From the NCBI RefSeq assembly GCF_006517255.1, contig NZ_CP041185.1, positions 1,488,001 through 1,552,000 on the forward strand: a stretch of DNA of 64,000 bases, in the 5' to 3' direction. This stretch comes from Janthinobacterium tructae (lineage in GTDB: Bacteria > Pseudomonadota > Gammaproteobacteria > Burkholderiales > Burkholderiaceae_D). A program made the position numbers and the translations under genes. Numbering within the stretch: position 1 is the stretch's first letter; every line of letters starts with the position of its first letter. Under the pieces are notes generated by a model, which was given only the letters and a program-made list of their open reading frames with translations, was not told the DNA's origin and searched no databases. Positions 45,007 to 54,203 of this stretch are shown here, piece after piece.

Positions 45007-46674
45007 ATGAAGACGATCATACAAGCGTTGGTGCATGCAATGCGATGCCGGACAGGTACCTGGCACCTATGGGGGGTATCGTTCCTGCTTGCCGCAAGCA
45101 TGTCACTGTCGTATGCCCAGAATGTCCCGGTCGCACTCAATCTGCCCACCAGCGTAAGTGGCGATATCGTTCCCGGCATGACTGCGCTCGATTTGCCATT
45201 TGTCGTACAGGGCGCGGATGGTTTGGCGCTCGATGTCATCGTGCCTGTCAACGGTGCCAGAATGAGTCTGATTGACCCCACCGGCGCCGCCGTACTGGTT
45301 CCCAATGATTCCCGCCTCACGTACCATCCTGGCAGCCAACTCACACCACCCTTGCCCGGTGGCGTCTTCACCCTAGCCGAACTTCCCGCCCCGTCAAACG
45401 GCACCTGGATTCTACGCCTGACATTCCCGGCCGCGCACAACAGAACCGTGGCCATGGCAACGGTGCGCGCCCGCTCGCGCTACCAGGTCGGCATCGCAAT
45501 CGAACGTACGACCTTGCTGGCCGGCGAGGATGTCGCCATTGGCATGATCGCACTCGATAACGGCACACCAATCCGCGGTCTGCTCTCCTCAATCAGTGTT
45601 GGCCAGGGCACGCCGGGCCAAGCCATTGCCGCGCACGACAATGGACAGCAGCCTGACGGGCTCGCCGACGATGGGGTCTACACCATCGACTATACCTTTG
45701 CCACTGCCGGTACCTACGATATTCTTGGTTCAGTTGAAATCCAGACACCGGAAGGGCCGATACAGCGTACGGCAGTTTCGCAGGTTCGCGTCATCAATCC
45801 ACTGCTCAGTGCGGGCAGCAGTGCCTTTAACGTCGTGCGTAGTGCTGGCAACTGCGTCAGCGGACTGCAAGTATCGCAAAATTTCAATGTGCTGGAAGCA
45901 GCCACGTATGCCACCTTGATACGGCTACGCGCGCCGAACGGCAAAACCATCGACATCCGTAAATCCAGACTGCTCCCACTAGGGGCCGCCAGCGTCACGG
46001 CGCTGTTCGATGCCAAAACAATTCGACAAACGCTGGCCAGCGACGGCCCGTACAGCGTCGCGCTAATTGAAAGCCTGCGGGTCGGCGCATCCGAATTGAC
46101 CCTGGGTTTTCGCAAGCGCGATGCCGGGATCTTCAATGTCACGCTGGAGGATCTGTGCACGGAACCAATTGTCTTGCAACAGCAGCTGACCATGACACCA
46201 GTCATCGAGCAAGGCTACATTGCGTCGTTCGACGTCGCCTTCCCGATACAAGTGAGTTCTCCCGGCTTTTATCAGATATCCTTCAAAGTTGTGGGACAAC
46301 ATGGAGAAGATATCGCCCTCTTCAATGCTTCGCGCTCGCTTGCAGCTGGCGTCAACACGGTTGTCGTCAACATTCGCTCCGAGAAATTCCTTGCCGTTGA
46401 TGGGCCGTACCGGGCGCTCTCGCTCGTCGTGGTAGGGGGAGGCAATAGCGCGCGGCTCACGTCGATAGGAACCAGCGACACCTATTCCCGCTGGCAATTT
46501 TTGCCTAGTAAAAATGGCGATCTCAATAACGATGGCAGCGTTGACGGTGCCGACATGGCATTGGTGACACAGTATCGGGGATTGCGGGCCGCTATTCCCG
46601 GCGATCGCAGGGATATCAACCGCGATGGCATCATTGATATCAGGGATGCAAGGGCGCTCCAGACCTTGCGCTAA
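45007..46674 (+). CDS. Exported multidomain protein ending in a type I dockerin
   Basis: 555 residues. A long N-terminus leads to the hydrophobic signal GVSFLLAASMSLSYAQ. The middle resembles bacterial adhesin/beta-sandwich repeats, including a choice-of-anchor type domain (SRYQVGIAIERTTLLAGEDV; DGLADDGVYTIDYTF, an Asp-rich loop seen in FlgD/CARDB-like Ig domains). The last 55 residues contain two F-hand calcium repeats, GDLNNDGSVDGADMALV (about 503) and RDINRDGIIDIRDARAL (about 534), a dockerin pair. It is 12 bp downstream of the hydrolase gene, so the cohesin-like protein at 42531 is the natural partner. Confidence 0.75.
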   Translation: MKTIIQALVHAMRCRTGTWHLWGVSFLLAASMSLSYAQNVPVALNLPTSVSGDIVPGMTALDLPFVVQGADGLALDVIVPVNGARMSLIDPTGAAVLVPNDSRLTYHPGSQLTPPLPGGVFTLAELPAPSNGTWILRLTFPAAHNRTVAMATVRARSRYQVGIAIERTTLLAGEDVAIGMIALDNGTPIRGLLSSISVGQGTPGQAIAAHDNGQQPDGLADDGVYTIDYTFATAGTYDILGSVEIQTPEGPIQRTAVSQVRVINPLLSAGSSAFNVVRSAGNCVSGLQVSQNFNVLEAATYATLIRLRAPNGKTIDIRKSRLLPLGAASVTALFDAKTIRQTLASDGPYSVALIESLRVGASELTLGFRKRDAGIFNVTLEDLCTEPIVLQQQLTMTPVIEQGYIASFDVAFPIQVSSPGFYQISFKVVGQHGEDIALFNASRSLAAGVNTVVVNIRSEKFLAVDGPYRALSLVVVGGGNSARLTSIGTSDTYSRWQFLPSKNGDLNNDGSVDGADMALVTQYRGLRAAIPGDRRDINRDGIIDIRDARALQTLR

Positions 46675-46733
46675 GCGTGCACTTATTAGCTTCTGGACGT
46701 GCCATCGCTTGACGGCCGGTGCCTGGACGATCA

Positions 46734-46765
46734 GGGATGGTGAGCGACCTGCAGCTCACCATCCC
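46734..46765. terminator. Strong hairpin after the dockerin gene
   Basis: GGGATGGTGAGC, an 8-nt loop, GCTCACCATCCC: a perfect 12-bp stem, 60 bp past the stop codon. No T run follows; a short tandem TCCCCAATACG repeat does. It lies between convergent genes, so it may stop or stabilise transcripts from both sides. Confidence 0.6.
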
Positions 46766-46845
46766 CAATACGTCCCCAATACGCCTATGCGCCACCACCG
46801 CTGCAGGTATCTTGTGCAAATGATTTTCCCAGTCTACCTACATGC

Positions 46846-47238
46846 TCAAGACGCACCCGCAAATCGTGTGACAAGGTGAGCCACCCTGTTTCGCCGCTCG
46901 CACATCCGCCTTTGACGAAGCTGATTTCTCCAACACATACCATCTACGGTTTTGGCACAATCACACGTCCATCCGCCATGAGCACGGCATAACCGCATTT
47001 CGGCTGCCGTCTTGGCGAGACGGATACCTTCCAGCCACAGTTCCTGCAGCGACTCATTGAATAGAAACACCAGCGGCATTTCCTCCCTTCCGTCGAAGTA
47101 GTCTTCGTAGCCTAAGTGCAGAGCTGCCCGAAATGCTTCCAGGTGCACAAGCTCACCGCTACCGGGTCGCCATTTTTCAGTTGCTTCGATATATTTCTGA
47201 ACTACGGCCAGGCCGTGCACCTCATCAGCACCGTCCAT
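46846..47238 (-). CDS. Small protein, possible RMF-like fold, paralogue of the next gene
   Basis: 130 residues, start at 47238 (MDGADEVHG) since GGAGG lies 5 bp upstream; it overlaps the end of the upstream gene. The segment YEDYFDGREEMPLVFLFNES and LQELWLEGIRLAK parallels YDDYKRGNEKVPRLF and DAWLMGFAQA in the neighbouring gene. The pattern of an aromatic/Gly start, a central Pro and a closing W-x-x-G helix recalls ribosome modulation factor, but at low similarity. The C-terminal part is Cys- and Arg-rich. Confidence 0.6.
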   Translation of the reverse strand: MDGADEVHGLAVVQKYIEATEKWRPGSGELVHLEAFRAALHLGYEDYFDGREEMPLVFLFNESLQELWLEGIRLAKTAAEMRLCRAHGGWTCDCAKTVDGMCWRNQLRQRRMCERRNRVAHLVTRFAGAS

Positions 47239-47557
47239 CATCGCCTCCATGGTGTTCTACCGCTTCGGCAGGGTCCTGCTGACGCTTCCTTCGCAATTCC
47301 ATCAACTGTTCAACACTGTCGCGTATCGCTGCCTGCGCAAAACCCATCAACCAGGCGTCCCGCAAGCCGACCTCCCTATTAAACAAGCGCGGTACTTTCT
47401 CATTGCCGCGCTTGTAATCGTCATACCCCATCTCCTCAGCGCGATATAACATCACGCTCATCAGCTCGTGCCGCCGCCGTTCATCGCAACGGATGTCCAG
47501 TGCACGGCAATACTCGTAATAAATCAAACCAATCGTTATATTGATCATTTCGTTCAT
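47225..47557 (-). CDS. Small protein, possible RMF-like fold
   Basis: 110 residues, start MNEMINITIGLIYYEYCRAL at 47557 after AAGGAG. The core GYDDYKRGNEKVPRLFNREV and LRDAWLMGFAQAA resembles the adjacent gene and, weakly, ribosome modulation factor. Charged helical C-terminus. Part of a run of small minus-strand genes with good ribosome sites. Confidence 0.65.
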   Translation of the reverse strand: MNEMINITIGLIYYEYCRALDIRCDERRRHELMSVMLYRAEEMGYDDYKRGNEKVPRLFNREVGLRDAWLMGFAQAAIRDSVEQLMELRRKRQQDPAEAVEHHGGDDGRC

Positions 47558-47568
47558 GACAATGCTCC

Positions 47569-47829
47569 TTAGTGCAAATGCCCTACCCCGCCGCCCGTGG
47601 AACCTCCATGTACATAGCAAAGATCCTTTGCTGAGCACAGGTGTCCGGTCGCCAGGTCGCAAAAACAAATGCACGTCCTGTTTGTTCGAATAAACTGCGC
47701 GCCGTCCCGGGTCACAACGCGCGTACCCGGAGACAACGCCTCTAACTGCTCAATGAGCGGATCGACCTCTCCAGCTGCGTTGGCGCGTGTTGCCCCACTC
47801 CTCTTCCAGTGTGAATATTGATGTTTCAT
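47569..47829 (-). CDS. Small Cys-containing protein of unknown function
   Basis: 86 residues, MKHQYSHWKRSGATRANAAG onward; C-terminal CICFCDLATGHLCSAKDLCY has five cysteines that may bind metal. The ATG at 47829 follows GGAGGACATC, the same leader that precedes the gene at 48926. It sits 11 bp before the RMF-like gene. Confidence 0.6.
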   Translation of the reverse strand: MKHQYSHWKRSGATRANAAGEVDPLIEQLEALSPGTRVVTRDGAQFIRTNRTCICFCDLATGHLCSAKDLCYVHGGSTGGGVGHLH

Positions 47830-47941
47830 GATGTCCTCCATACTTGAGGGAATTGAATAATCCTGGGCAATCGATGCCAGCACACTGCACGACCCTGGAC
47901 CATGCCAGCCTTATCCATGCTGGCGACTTGAAATCTGCTCG

Positions 47942-48262
47942 ATGGATGCCTATCCTGAGCAACTGGCATATACGGAAAACGATCTGTGCTGGATGACGGA
48001 TCTGATGAGGGCCGCAATCGGAAAAAATATGTTGCAACTTGGCGTACATATCCGCCTGACGTCGAGAGACGTCGAGCGCCTGCGCTACATCACCGGCTTC
48101 GAACCTGTCGGGATCAGAAGGCTCGCCGATCTCGACGCCTACGTCGAGCAATGCAAACAGCATTTACAGGGACGAGCTGACGAAACGCGGCTACTGCATA
48201 AGCTCATCGACGAGACGGTGGCATCGTGCAGCACGTCGGCCTGCTCAATACTTCACCGATAG
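47942..48262 (+). CDS. Small protein of unknown function
   Basis: 106 residues, helical and acidic (MDAYPEQLAYTENDLCWMTD; RLTSRDVERLRYITGFEPVG; DLDAYVEQCKQHL). No ribosome site of note, but the composition is protein-like and nothing on the minus strand competes. It is the only plus-strand candidate in this small-gene cluster. Confidence 0.5.
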   Translation: MDAYPEQLAYTENDLCWMTDLMRAAIGKNMLQLGVHIRLTSRDVERLRYITGFEPVGIRRLADLDAYVEQCKQHLQGRADETRLLHKLIDETVASCSTSACSILHR

Positions 48263-48386
48263 CCAGTGTGCTGGTATTCCGTCCCGGCATCAGACGGTGC
48301 CTTGGACCAGAATCCCGGCACCATCAGCAACACCACATATCCGCGAAGGGCGACGTGGTCGTCGCCCTCCCAAACGCGATCGTGCA

Positions 48387-48926
48387 TTACCTCGCTCTTG
48401 CACTAGCGCGCTTTTCCGAACGCTGAGATACATCGATACTGGCCTGTTGCCCAGTGTCAGTCGCAGCTTGTTCACGCATTGGACGAGCAATTTCTGACGG
48501 CGATACCCCCTGACCCGAATCCACCGGATTGGCATCTCCAGTGGTCAACCTGCGTAGCTGAGCGCCAGCCCTGTCCTCGCGTTCCGGCAAACAGGCCAGG
48601 AAGATGGTTCCTGTCGACCTGAACAGCCTTGTAGCAAAGCCAAGGGGAGCAGCGATCGCTATATGGATTGCCCAACGGATCCCAGCGCCCATCTTTCGAA
48701 GGCGCAACTGGCGCGCTTTTTCCCTTCGCAGCACATGTTTGCAGCGCAGGTACAGGCCACTATGCTGAAATCGCAATTCACTGCTCTTTTCCAGATGTGC
48801 CACCAACTCCGCGGCAATTATCGGATCTGCCGCGCGCCGATATAGACTCGCCCAAACCCGTTCTTCTTCAACTTCGACCAAGGAGCGCCGACGCTTTCCG
48901 GTCCTCATCTCTCCATCGTTTTGCAT
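48387..48926 (-). CDS. Small basic protein with one hydrophobic segment
   Basis: 179 residues from MQNDGEMRTGKRRRSLVEVE. The start at 48926 has GGAGGACATC upstream, the same leader as at 47829. Arg-rich helical part to about 90, then hydrophobic WAIHIAIAAPLGFATRLF and a polar tail. No family recognised. Confidence 0.55.
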   Translation of the reverse strand: MQNDGEMRTGKRRRSLVEVEEERVWASLYRRAADPIIAAELVAHLEKSSELRFQHSGLYLRCKHVLRREKARQLRLRKMGAGIRWAIHIAIAAPLGFATRLFRSTGTIFLACLPEREDRAGAQLRRLTTGDANPVDSGQGVSPSEIARPMREQAATDTGQQASIDVSQRSEKRASARAR

Positions 48927-49033
48927 GATGTCCTCCACCATAAACAAAAGGGAACGCCAGCATCCCATCGGATGCTGGTGCTCCCTCATCGACACACGCC
49001 TCGCTCCTTTAACAAGCAAACGAGACAATCTAT

Positions 49034-49240
49034 TTAGCATTCCCCCTCATCTGGTAAGGAATAACCACATGCCGGGCAATAAACGCTCCAGTGTTGGTTG
49101 ATCGTGCCAGACTCGGCGCTTTCCCAGCTGTGATACCTGGCCCGTTCATGCGAACATGCCGGGCACTCCGCCTCAAAGTGCTCATTGTCGAGTTCCATGC
49201 CGCCAAGCTCGACGCCCCTTCCAAATACCCTGGTTCCCAT
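49034..49240 (-). CDS. Zinc-ribbon small protein
   Basis: 68 residues, start MGTRVFGRGVELGGME at 49240, GGAGG 5 bp upstream. Two CPxC knuckles, ECPACSHE and YCPACGYS, make a zinc ribbon. Such proteins often bind nucleic acid or act in transcription. The frame continues upstream to 49291 but without protein character. Confidence 0.7.
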   Translation of the reverse strand: MGTRVFGRGVELGGMELDNEHFEAECPACSHERARYHSWESAESGTINQHWSVYCPACGYSLPDEGEC

Positions 49241-49250
49241 ATTGGCCTCC

Positions 49251-49580
49251 TCAGCAAGCGCCTTGTCTGGAAGGTGAAGCCCTCCGAGCAAGGAACCGCA
49301 TCAACTGGGTTCGCCGCAACCAGAGCTCCATCGCGAGGTCAACAACACAGGCAAACAACGATCCTGTACCTGACCTCAGATACGGGAACATACTGCCAAG
49401 ATGACACTGATATGGCATCTTCGCGCATGCCGAAGCGTGCAATATCCGAGAGTCGCCTGAGCTTGACCGGAGCAGTGCACACGCGACATACACCTCCCCG
49501 CTCACCTCACGTAACCCGGTGCCGCCGAGTAAAATGCAAAGCGGGTATGGCTGATCCTGTAGAAATTGTCGTTGGGACAT
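49251..49580 (-). CDS. Small protein of unknown function
   Basis: 109 residues from MSQRQFLQDQPYPLCILLGG at 49580, with GGAGAG upstream. Middle part AKMPYQCHLGSMFPYLRSG, basic C-terminus. It ends 10 bp before the zinc-ribbon gene, so the two are probably co-transcribed. Confidence 0.45.
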   Translation of the reverse strand: MSQRQFLQDQPYPLCILLGGTGLREVSGEVYVACALLRSSSGDSRILHASACAKMPYQCHLGSMFPYLRSGTGSLFACVVDLAMELWLRRTQLMRFLARRASPSRQGAC

Positions 49581-49753
49581 GATAGCTCTCCAAAAAAAAG
49601 AAGGCACCATGGCCCCGCACGGGGACCGCGATGCCCCGCACACGATAAGATATGCCTAGCTATCGTCAAAAAACCGATAGACAAGCGAAAGAAGGCCCGC
49701 CATTCCGAAGAACAGGGGCCTAACCTGAGAAGTATCTAATGGAAGGTACTTCC

Positions 49754-49852
49754 ATGACGCAAACGATCCTCCGCTTGCGCTATCAGCCTGACAAGTGGCC
49801 AGGCAAAGATCGGTTGCCGAAGCAACGTGTCGAAGTCTTATTCGACAGGTGA
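49754..49852 (+). CDS. Very small open frame
   Basis: 32 codons, MTQTILRLRYQPDKWPGKDR to VEVLFDR, preceded by GGAAGG about 7 bp upstream. Its composition is protein-like. A further 60-codon frame starts directly at its stop (TGAATG), but that one is not convincing. Confidence 0.35.
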   Translation: MTQTILRLRYQPDKWPGKDRLPKQRVEVLFDR

Positions 49853-50056
49853 ATGACGGGTGACGACCGCAACGCTCACCACGCGAGTGGCAAGATCCTG
49901 CCAGACATCCGCGATGGATGGGGCAGGAGCAATGTGAGAGCGATTCTCACAGAAAGCATTTTTATTTTTGCAGTAGTTCTTGACGAATTCAAGCCGCATC
50001 AAGACGAAAGTTCACCGAAAATCGATCGTTCATAGAACATTGGTCTTGCCGATGCA

Positions 50057-51667
50057 TTACGAAACGTGCATCTGTTTGGCGAGCGAATGCATTACGGTGG
50101 TGGCCCAGCCGTGAATGAGGTTCGTACAGCGCGCGACGCCAGCGCCGCCAGGAGAGAACTCACTAACGGTACCCACACCATGTTCAAACAGAAACGCAGA
50201 ATTATCGAGGTGCGGGACATCGGCAATTGCCGGCAGCAAAAGAAGGCAGAAAGCGGCACGCATGCGGTTCACTCGTAGAGCATCATGATAAATATGTGCA
50301 GACTCCATTGCTTCGAGCACATTTTCCCGGTGGCGACGATACTTTGCGTCCAGAACAATGAATTCGCATTTTTCACCGGAGACAATTCCAATCACAACAT
50401 CGGGAATTCGCAGACCAGATAGACACCATCCCCTATTCTCGGCTGTGTTCCCATCACCAGCAGGAAAACGTGCCTGAAAATGTACCTCCATGCGAACGTG
50501 TTGATCCAGTTGCATCACATAGGATTCGTCAGCAGTGACTATCCCCCGTTTCGTCGTTCGGCTTAGCCTACCGCTAAACACTTGAGAAATTCTTGCTAGA
50601 AGATGGACCATACACCAGGCCTCATACACCCCCCACGTTGGCCTGACCGGTAACTGGTCCTGTTCATTATCACCAGTAGTGCCAAGCCAAAGTGCTTTTG
50701 TTCCACTCCGATAAGCGCCACTGTATGCTGGCTGGGCGGCAATTTGTGTTAGTCCACCGGCAGACGCGTTGGTGCATGCTGCACTGGCAAAGGGCTCAAG
50801 CAGAAGGAAAACTTTGAGCTTTTCCAGAATCATTTGCAATGCGCGTTCCCTACGCGGCCGGCGCTGCTCCTGTTCCTGTTTATCTCCTCCCAGCTTGTGT
50901 TCCTGGACGACGGCCAGTAGCGAAGTGGTCTGCGCCAACATCCTTTTGATGAGAGATTTGAGGGCGCGGTTGGATGGTGTATCAAAGGTAGGATTTACCA
51001 CCGGACTCGTGACATACAATGTATCGATGAACTCGGCATGTTTTGTGGCATCCATAGCAATGGCAGCAATACGTGGTTGACGCAAGGCAGAGGAATGCAG
51101 ACGCTTTGCTTGGGATAGCAAAATGGGGCGGGTGCTCTGCTGAAGCGTTCTATGCGGCGCGTTGGTGATCGGTTGAAGTTGGCGCAAAAAAAGAGGGGCA
51201 TATGCGTTAATTCTCGCAAGCCTTACAAGCGCATCAAGCTTGCTCGCGCTCGTCTCCTCGTCAAAACCCAAGGTCGCGCCTGAGTTGTCGAGCAATAAGG
51301 AGGCACGAAAGCATCGAATCTCGCTCACCATCGCCTCATATTGCGCATCAGACAGCTTTTTCTCCGATGAACCAATGTGTACATGAAAAACAAACTCGGC
51401 CACCTCACTTACTACTACCGCTAACTGAACTGTTCCCGACAAAAAGCTAGGTATCCATTGATATAGGCCATCCTTGTTCGCATAAACTTCGACGTCGTCC
51501 ACGAAAACCTGCGAGGGTACAGCATCCAGTACCGTAAAAATGCAGCTCTCGCGCTCCCTCAATCCGTAAATGATACTACCCGGTAAATAGATCTCCGGTG
51601 GCGCTGATGCGCCATCAAGTGAGACTGATAGTTGAGGAACAGTCACTTCGCTATTCCAGCTGGTCAT
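50057..51667 (-). CDS. McrC-like nuclease subunit (DUF2357 plus PD-(D/E)XK)
   Basis: 536 residues. The N-terminal half resembles DUF2357; the C-terminal nuclease has RIPDVVIGIVSG and EFIVLDAKYRRHRE (PD...DxK, residues about 416-445). The ATG at 51667 overlaps the stop of the McrB-like gene (ATGA), indicating coupled translation. Together they form a type IV-like restriction system that cleaves modified foreign DNA. The longer frame upstream lies inside the McrB gene. Confidence 0.8.
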   Translation of the reverse strand: MTSWNSEVTVPQLSVSLDGASAPPEIYLPGSIIYGLRERESCIFTVLDAVPSQVFVDDVEVYANKDGLYQWIPSFLSGTVQLAVVVSEVAEFVFHVHIGSSEKKLSDAQYEAMVSEIRCFRASLLLDNSGATLGFDEETSASKLDALVRLARINAYAPLFLRQLQPITNAPHRTLQQSTRPILLSQAKRLHSSALRQPRIAAIAMDATKHAEFIDTLYVTSPVVNPTFDTPSNRALKSLIKRMLAQTTSLLAVVQEHKLGGDKQEQEQRRPRRERALQMILEKLKVFLLLEPFASAACTNASAGGLTQIAAQPAYSGAYRSGTKALWLGTTGDNEQDQLPVRPTWGVYEAWCMVHLLARISQVFSGRLSRTTKRGIVTADESYVMQLDQHVRMEVHFQARFPAGDGNTAENRGWCLSGLRIPDVVIGIVSGEKCEFIVLDAKYRRHRENVLEAMESAHIYHDALRVNRMRAAFCLLLLPAIADVPHLDNSAFLFEHGVGTVSEFSPGGAGVARCTNLIHGWATTVMHSLAKQMHVS

Positions 51668-53931
51668 CGCCAGAATCTCGCCGTTCCAGTTTCCTTCAGA
51701 TCGTCGATCAGGACGGACAATTTTGCTGTGCATCTTGCCAGGCCATGCTCCGACAATATTGCGCAAGCAGACGAAAGCGCACGATGAAACCTCACCGTAT
51801 TCTCCCCTCGAAGCTTTGGCAGCACCTTCGCATAAATCACCGCATCCAACGCATCTTGCTCAGTAGACCCTGCCTCAACGGCGAAGCTCAAGTAACGTAA
51901 AACGTCCTCGACAGTTCTCCATCCAAAATGCAAGCGAACTGGCGCGAGAGCACAACCCAAATCAATGAGAAGTTTTTTTGTGGAACTATGCAGCCTTGTG
52001 GACAATGAAAATCGATCCCATCCGGGAAAGTCTTCGACATTGATATTCCAAAACTCCAAAGTGAAAGCACGATCGAGTATTTTGTCAGACAAGCCGTGTG
52101 TCGTCTCATCCATATTTAATGTGCCGATGATCGCCAAGTTCGCCGGGTAGCGGATTCGTTGTGGCACATTGGTGACATCTTCCGGTAGATCGTGTAAATC
52201 AATCCATCCCCCTGTTTCCATCGCCGAAAGCATCGGAGCAAGATACTGTTCTGGATGCGATAAGTTCATCTCATCAAGGATGACTACGTAGGGGTGCATC
52301 GGGTCATCGGCTGCACTTATCAATATATCAAGAAATGGCGCTGTACTATAACGCTGGGTCAACGGGCTCACGTAGCCAAGAAGTGGCGAAGAGTCGTACC
52401 AGGCAGGCTGAACAGGAATCACACGAGTTCGATCTAGTTCGCCACGGCTGCTGCCCGTAACAGCAAGTCCATAGTTAAGCGCAAGCTGAGTTTTTCCGGA
52501 TCCCGAAATCCCTGTCAGTACGGCAAAATGGCGTAGCGGCTGACTCCACAAACCACTATGTAGTTGACGCACCAGGTCATCAGGAAAAACGAGCTTTGCC
52601 TCGACAATATGTTGGATTCGCTGTTGTACCATAGAAAAACTTGGAATCTGAACTGCAACATTGTTCGAAGTACCAGATAATTGCACTTCAGGATGATCGA
52701 TTGAGATCGATTCAGGTGCCCAAGTGACTCTGCTCGCCCACGCCTCACCACGCACGCTTAACTGGTATCGTCCTACCGAGTCTTGCTCAAGAAGATCAAG
52801 ACTCGTCAACCACGTAATCATGGAGCGTGGCATGAAATCTGATGTCCAGCCCGGATTGATACTTTTGATCTTTGCAATGAAGTCGACGAGCGCTAGCGGC
52901 CCCCTTTCGAGAAGCTTGATCGCATAATCGACGCCAAGAATCCGGGTGAGTAAATGATCGGCTAACTCATCAGGATCACGCGTCTCGAGCAGATTTAAAC
53001 CCCGCGCATTAAGGGTATAAATTGCTCCATCATAGACACACAGATCGAACTCTCTCGCAACCGTGTTAATAACGATGCCAACGCTGGACGGTGCTAGACT
53101 AGGGTTGCTGCGTCGTACTTCGTCTGCAAACTCTTCACGCGACAAACCATCTTGCAGGAGTGGCACGAGTTCAAGAAGTGTACTGAAATAGCCTTTTATA
53201 GATGTCAGACCTTTCCGACGAATGGCTGCAGGAAGCGGTCGCATTTCTGACAGAGAGTCGACTCCCGTGACATCGATTTCGCTAGCCGGCGCGGCAAGTG
53301 CCTCCTTGGTGATGTACTCATACAGAGACCAAGGAAGACAAAGGCGGTCGAGGTCTGCATCTGGTAGGTTTGGATCAACAGGGCCGAGTAAATTGTCGAG
53401 CCGACGTTTAATCGCGAGATGTGCATGAACTGGATGTGCATTGGATTTGCCGCCCAGTGCACGATGCAAGAATTGTAGACTACCCACATCTGCGATCGTT
53501 GTGAACTGTTGCGGAAAGCGCGCGCACATGACTCGATTCAGCTTCAAACGTGCCACCCGGTCACATTTTTGGCGCAGATTTCTCTCGATCTCCTTGTATA
53601 GCCTAATTAGAAATCCCTCGACCTCAGCTTCGTCAGCTGGCAGGGTAGTGCTAAACGCCTGACTAAACCATTCACGGAAGGAAGGATCATCGAGTGCAGG
53701 GCCTAGCTTCACGCTTCCCATTCCAGTCGACGCGACAGAATCATCCTCCCACAGCTTCTCCAAAAATTCGCGATTCATTAGCTCTTCTTGCGTGCTATCT
53801 TTCGCGCGCGCCAGTTGCAGCCGCAATCTCCGATACCAAGGTCTCGCTTCACTCTTTGTTTCAGCTAACACGGCATCAACTGTTTCTTTCAATGCAGCGT
53901 CTGAGACCAGATCGAAGTTGTTACTTTTCAT
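51664..53931 (-). CDS. McrB-like AAA+ GTPase/ATPase
   Basis: 755 residues. AAA+ motor in the last 300: Walker A TGISGSGKTQLALNYG (about 470), Walker B VVILDEMNLSHPEQYLAP (about 545), and IGTLNMDETTHGLSDKILDR (about 603), the McrB-type sensor and arginine finger. The 450-residue N-terminus is much longer than McrB's DNA-binding domain and includes winged-helix-like parts (RRKGLTSIKGYFSTLLELVP; RGPLALVDFIAKI), which would read the target DNA. First gene of the pair; divergent from the nuclease-peptidase gene at 54204. Confidence 0.85.
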   Translation of the reverse strand: MKSNNFDLVSDAALKETVDAVLAETKSEARPWYRRLRLQLARAKDSTQEELMNREFLEKLWEDDSVASTGMGSVKLGPALDDPSFREWFSQAFSTTLPADEAEVEGFLIRLYKEIERNLRQKCDRVARLKLNRVMCARFPQQFTTIADVGSLQFLHRALGGKSNAHPVHAHLAIKRRLDNLLGPVDPNLPDADLDRLCLPWSLYEYITKEALAAPASEIDVTGVDSLSEMRPLPAAIRRKGLTSIKGYFSTLLELVPLLQDGLSREEFADEVRRSNPSLAPSSVGIVINTVAREFDLCVYDGAIYTLNARGLNLLETRDPDELADHLLTRILGVDYAIKLLERGPLALVDFIAKIKSINPGWTSDFMPRSMITWLTSLDLLEQDSVGRYQLSVRGEAWASRVTWAPESISIDHPEVQLSGTSNNVAVQIPSFSMVQQRIQHIVEAKLVFPDDLVRQLHSGLWSQPLRHFAVLTGISGSGKTQLALNYGLAVTGSSRGELDRTRVIPVQPAWYDSSPLLGYVSPLTQRYSTAPFLDILISAADDPMHPYVVILDEMNLSHPEQYLAPMLSAMETGGWIDLHDLPEDVTNVPQRIRYPANLAIIGTLNMDETTHGLSDKILDRAFTLEFWNINVEDFPGWDRFSLSTRLHSSTKKLLIDLGCALAPVRLHFGWRTVEDVLRYLSFAVEAGSTEQDALDAVIYAKVLPKLRGENTVRFHRALSSACAILSEHGLARCTAKLSVLIDDLKETGTARFWR

Positions 53932-54203
53932 GCTTATCCTGAAATGAGGGTTGGTGAAACAACATATGCTTAACGTTGCGAAAAAATTCTGTCACTTGCT
54001 GGTCTGCACTGACGTATAAATGAAATTCTGTGGATTAATTGCGACACCAAATGTACTACTTTAAGGAAATTTCACGCTGAAGAATGTAGGATTAGCGATT
54101 TGAAAATCAACCATCAGGGCCCTGCCCCATACACCTTTCCTAGTTTTCCTTAGAAACAGATACGATACTAAAAAATCTGTCTAAAACGCAACCGATTGCT
54201 CGA
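53932..54203. promoter_or_regulatory. Divergent promoter region between the McrB-like and nuclease-peptidase genes
   Basis: AT-rich 272 bp. ACAGAT (54156-54161) and ATCTGT (54175-54180) make a dyad close to the right-hand gene. Two promoters are expected here. Confidence 0.5.

Noticed and set aside
49853..50035. 60-codon plus-strand frame following the 32-codon frame
   Set aside because: Start directly overlaps the previous stop, but the composition is irregular and no ribosome site is present.
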